Source: Desulfurococcales archaeon (GTDB taxonomy: Archaea; Thermoproteota; Thermoprotei_A; Sulfolobales; Acidilobaceae). Taken from it: a DNA stretch of 34,509 nucleotides. The position numbers were made by a program, and so were the translations under genes. The stretch is from contig WAOQ01000036.1 in NCBI GenBank assembly GCA_015521205.1, positions 1 to 34,509 on the forward strand. The letters are read 5' to 3'. Below, in pieces: positions 31,324 to 34,509 of the stretch (positions within the stretch are counted from its first letter, which is position 1; each line of letters begins with the position of its first letter). The notes beneath the pieces were generated by a model that saw only the letters and a list, made by a program, of their open reading frames with translations, was not told the origin of the DNA and did no database searches.

Positions 31324-31434
31324 GGCCTCCCACCTTCCTCTTTCGTGGTCTCTTGATCCCCGAGATCTTACTGTGTATCGGGGAAAGTTAAAATGATAAT
31401 CTTTTACGGTTAACCAGCGAACAATGTGGAATAT

Positions 31435-32988
31435 TTAACGCTCTAAAAGACGTGCTTGAAGACTTCTACCCGACGCCACACCCTCTACTACAACGTCGAC
31501 AAGAGACAACCTAGGAAGTACTCTGGGCATACGAATTGTCGGAGGATAACTGCCCGGCGGCCTGCCATACGAGTAGTCATCCCTAGAAGATTCGATGTAG
31601 ACGTTCCTTATAATCGTCCCCGCTGGGAACACACGAGAAAACATTATAGGATCAAAATGCTCGCGCACCCACCTAATAAAAGAACGATGCTTCACCATTA
31701 TTCGGGCTCTAGACTTATATTTCATCCTCGAAACCCTGGTCCCCGGTAATACGAGTAAACGCCTCACATTGACTCGTCTAACCAACAGGTTCTCCCTTAA
31801 GATCTGCTCGAGGAACACCTTGTTTAACTCTAGGGTCTCCGAGGTCTCGCCCGGCAAACCTAAGACAAAGTTTACTCCAGGCAAAAGATGGGGTACACCA
31901 TTCCCGTCTCTGAACCCGCCTATCCTGTTTATCACCTTAATAGCCTCTAGGCTTTCCTCTGGATGAGTGTTTAGATTGTTAAGCTTGATGACACGTGGGT
32001 CAGCCGTCTCCAGACCCAAAGCAAGCACGTCGCCAGGCGTATGAAAACGTACCAGAGACTTGGTTATCCTCACACTCTCCTGGGGATACCGCACCAATGT
32101 ACCAGGATTAGCGTTATCGACGTGCAGGGTTCTGAGGCCTGGAGCCACGTTCCTAATTCCCCTGAGTAGCCTCTCTACGTAATCAGGGTTAGGCCGAGGC
32201 CATTCGTCGACTCCAAGCTTTTCAGAGCCTATCGTATAGAAATCCGACTGACGTCCAATTCTAAAATCTATAACCCCATTAGAGTATAATGCCTCAACCT
32301 CGGCTATAATGTCGTTGAGGCTCCTCGAACGTGGTTTCCCATAGAGGGGTTCAATGCAAAAACTACATCCCCCGCTAACCCAGCGGGCACATCCTTTATA
32401 CGTCTCTAATTCTGCCACTAAACCATGCCCAAAACGCCTATGCATCCTAACAATCCTTGCACCTTTCACGGGGGCAGTACCGAGTTCCGCGTATGATTTC
32501 CGCATCCTCCAGTGCTCTGCCCTCTCCTGGCCATCCTTGATTAACTGGCGTAGGTACACGTCTATATCGCCCGAGACTACCACGTCAAACCCGGCCCTTT
32601 GGAAATCCCTAGGACTATATGCAAGCGTTCCTCCTCGTTCGCCGAGCCCAAACCTTGCCGCAGGCCCTGCCAGGATCTTAAAGGGTCCATCAATTATGCG
32701 TGCCCAGCGAATAAGCTCTTCAGGAGTAGCCGGGTTTCCGTCCAGGTACTTACCAGGTACTGTGACCCCTGCTATGAAGATTACCACGTCATACGTTGGT
32801 AGTCTAGACATCCATTTGTAAAGCCGCAACTCGTCCACAGTAACATAGTGGACTGTAGCATGTGGTCCTAGCTCCTCCCACACTACTCCAGCCGCATACC
32901 TGGGGTACACATCGATGTATGGCGGGACGCCAAGTCCTGACGGCTCATCGGTGTATCCATCAACTATTAGGAAACGGTTGGGAGGCAC
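31435..32988 (-). CDS. Radical SAM protein, COG1031/MJ1155-like, with CX7CX2C motif
   Basis: The 517 residues start with a B12-like alpha/beta region (FLIVDGYTDEPSGLGVPPYIDVYPRYAAG). The presumed iron-sulfur motif is YKGCARWVSGGCSFC: C200, C208 and C211, a CX7CX2C spacing instead of CX3CX2C. SAM-binding motifs follow (FRIGRQSDF, LHVDNANPGT, LALGLETAD, VNFVLGLPGET). The C-terminal part (FPAGTIIRNVYIE, then LPRLSLVDVVVEG) fits the helix-hairpin-helix tail reported for COG1031. GTG 32988 has GGGGGG upstream, 17 nt after the FAU-1 stop, so the two share an operon. The substrate is unknown. Confidence 0.78.
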   Translation of the reverse strand: MPPNRFLIVDGYTDEPSGLGVPPYIDVYPRYAAGVVWEELGPHATVHYVTVDELRLYKWMSRLPTYDVVIFIAGVTVPGKYLDGNPATPEELIRWARIIDGPFKILAGPAARFGLGERGGTLAYSPRDFQRAGFDVVVSGDIDVYLRQLIKDGQERAEHWRMRKSYAELGTAPVKGARIVRMHRRFGHGLVAELETYKGCARWVSGGCSFCIEPLYGKPRSRSLNDIIAEVEALYSNGVIDFRIGRQSDFYTIGSEKLGVDEWPRPNPDYVERLLRGIRNVAPGLRTLHVDNANPGTLVRYPQESVRITKSLVRFHTPGDVLALGLETADPRVIKLNNLNTHPEESLEAIKVINRIGGFRDGNGVPHLLPGVNFVLGLPGETSETLELNKVFLEQILRENLLVRRVNVRRLLVLPGTRVSRMKYKSRARIMVKHRSFIRWVREHFDPIMFSRVFPAGTIIRNVYIESSRDDYSYGRPPGSYPPTIRMPRVLPRLSLVDVVVEGVASGRSLQARLLER

Positions 32989-33005
32989 TGATTTCCCCCC
33001 GGTCC

Positions 33006-34463
33006 CTAGTAGGGGTTAGAGCGGAGTCTTCTGTAGGCGCGCTCTGCTACCTCACGAGCCTTCTCGTATAGCGGCTTGTTGATCACGCCTTCGGCGTAAG
33101 CTCTGTCTAGCTCCTCCTCATCAATCACCATGGGTTCTTGTCCCGGCTTCTGTACCACGTCGATGTAAAGGTCTAGATATCGTATCTTATCAGGAGCCAG
33201 TTCGGGTGGAGTAGCTATATTAACGTAGACCCCGTAGAAGTGTCCCTTCCTACTATAGTACTCGTTAATTATCTGCCACGAACCCGTGTCAAACCTGGTT
33301 ATACTATAGTCGCCCGGCTGCTTCTCGACGTTCAGCCCATCCAGTATTCCACGTCCTCGGAATATTCTTTTCATAGTTATGACCGGCGGCTTCCTCGCAC
33401 GCGTCTCCACGCTGATAACCTTACCGGGTGTTAGGTTGAACTCAGTGCCATCCGGTTTCCGGTGCAATATGTCCATGAACCTGCCATTCAAATGTTCTGC
33501 AACAAAGGATAGCGTGTGCATGCCTAGACGAGAGGGATCCAAGTCACTGTTGACGGCCAAGTACTCTGCATAGTCAACGAGAAGACTGGCATCCTGGCCA
33601 GCCGCCTTGAGTGTGTGGTGAAACTTGATTGTCGGCGTAAGACGCGAGCGATGTTCATCCATCTTCTCCTTCGCTGGCAATGGAAGCAGAACTAGGGATA
33701 TATATTCTCCCCGCCTAACAACCCTGGGTTCGCCCGGCTCTTCCCCAGCCAAGACTTCGGTTTCGTCTGCGAGTTTTTCAACCTCCCTCATTATTTCTTC
33801 TATATCACCCTGCTTTGCTGAACTCCTAAACCTTACATGGAACCTTTCCAGGTCAACCCTATCGGACGCAGCTGTAGACAACTCTAGTCTCCGCTCCTCA
33901 GACCTTATATGCTCGCTAAACGAGAAGCCCAGCCCGGGATATGATACCATGACATACTCGCCTATCATCTTCACAGAAGGCTCCACTAAGATTGTATCCC
34001 CAGGTTTCAGTGCCTCCTTAACCACTGTTACACGTATCCTAACCCCTTTTCCGGGACACCCGCCGGCCCGAGTACGCATCTTTGCCTCCACACCACCCGG
34101 TAGGAGAACCTTACAGTCGCCCAACGATAGAGCATCCGCGACGGTGTTAACGCCGTATCTACCCCTATACTCTACGACGAGAGCAAGTTCTTTCACCAAA
34201 GTCTCCGATACCGAAGCACCGGCATCCCATGGATATCCTACGACTAGAAGATAGTCCCGGTCATCCGTGTTTTTGACAGTAACATGCGGCGGGGCCTCTA
34301 CTGATGGACGATTTATCCGGGACTGCAAGATCGGGCTCAAGTCCGCAAGTACGTAACCGTTTTCCATCAGTATAGACGCGAGGGCGGTTGCATATATCCC
34401 ACGCACTCTCACTCTGTAAATCTCCTGAGACACTTGCCCACTACACCCCAGTATCTCAGACAC
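33006..34463 (-). CDS. FAU-1-like RNA-binding protein/probable ribonuclease (DUF402 C-terminus)
   Basis: FAU-1 of Pyrococcus binds AU-rich RNA and is annotated as a probable RNase E/G-like nuclease. The 485 residues have an N-terminal RVRVRGIYATALASILMENGY block followed by an S1-like beta region (about 60-210), a middle domain, and a C-terminal DUF402 segment (YSITRFDTGSWQIINEYYSR, then YGVYVNIATPPELAPDKIRYLDLYIDVV). The open frame starts at GTG 34463, where GGAGG abuts the codon. The family N-terminus and a GGGTG 10 nt ahead favour GTG 34433, so the first ten residues are doubtful. It is the first gene of an operon with the radical-SAM gene 17 nt downstream; the promoter would be in the last 46 bases of the window. 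Confidence 0.82.
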   Translation of the reverse strand: MSEILGCSGQVSQEIYRVRVRGIYATALASILMENGYVLADLSPILQSRINRPSVEAPPHVTVKNTDDRDYLLVVGYPWDAGASVSETLVKELALVVEYRGRYGVNTVADALSLGDCKVLLPGGVEAKMRTRAGGCPGKGVRIRVTVVKEALKPGDTILVEPSVKMIGEYVMVSYPGLGFSFSEHIRSEERRLELSTAASDRVDLERFHVRFRSSAKQGDIEEIMREVEKLADETEVLAGEEPGEPRVVRRGEYISLVLLPLPAKEKMDEHRSRLTPTIKFHHTLKAAGQDASLLVDYAEYLAVNSDLDPSRLGMHTLSFVAEHLNGRFMDILHRKPDGTEFNLTPGKVISVETRARKPPVITMKRIFRGRGILDGLNVEKQPGDYSITRFDTGSWQIINEYYSRKGHFYGVYVNIATPPELAPDKIRYLDLYIDVVQKPGQEPMVIDEEELDRAYAEGVINKPLYEKAREVAERAYRRLRSNPY

Positions 34464-34509
34464 CCTCCAATAAGTAAAAGTGGGGAAAACAGAGTATATG
34501 TGGTATCTC

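Overview
The window looks like chromosomal DNA of a hyperthermophilic crenarchaeon (Thermoproteota, most like Desulfurococcales/Pyrodictiaceae). The clues are ESCRT-III/CdvB and Vps4/CdvC cell-division genes, archaeal type IV pilins with class III signal peptides, an archaeal-type LeuRS, an Lhr-type helicase, FAU-1, archaeal TATA boxes 25-50 nt upstream of starts, GGAGGTG-type ribosome sites, and heavy use of AGG, ATA and CTA codons. The genus cannot be fixed from sequence alone. I see no tRNA, rRNA, CRISPR array or insertion sequence.

Layout. 1-1016: a cut-off THUMP-domain gene and a RibD-type riboflavin-pathway reductase, divergent from one shared TATA element. 1213-4307 (+): acyl-CoA metabolism, with an SCP-x-like thiolase, its DUF35 zinc-ribbon/OB partner and an acyl-CoA dehydrogenase. 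4257-4994 (-): an unrecognised protein whose end overlaps the dehydrogenase. 5054-10407 (-): a type IV pilus locus with three tandem pilins, each with its own promoter, a TadC/FlaJ-like platform protein, and a TadA/VirB11-like ATPase broken by an in-frame TAA. Divergent from it is a 1754-residue secreted, membrane-anchored surface protein (10658-15922). 16027-18555: a tiny coiled-coil protein, a DUF131 membrane protein, cdvC and cdvB, with no cdvA. 18556-18834 has no gene but several interlocking inverted repeats that could fold as RNA.

18835-21728: an MIO-dependent aromatic amino acid ammonia-lyase homologue, divergent from a free-standing ATP-cone protein and a radical-SAM enzyme resembling the AF1577 family of putative peptide modifiers. 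21731-24727: leucyl-tRNA synthetase. 25015-28935: a second acyl-CoA dehydrogenase and an Lhr-type helicase whose ribosome site lies in a perfect 12-bp inverted repeat. 28889-34463 (-): FAU-1, a COG1031-like radical-SAM protein with unusual cysteine spacing, a double winged-helix regulator and a B12-binding radical-SAM protein.

The most notable points are the nonsense-interrupted pilus ATPase beside recently homogenised pilins, the ATP-cone/radical-SAM/MIO-lyase neighbourhood, the structured element upstream of cdvB, and a recurring pattern of stable hairpins next to ribosome sites or promoters.
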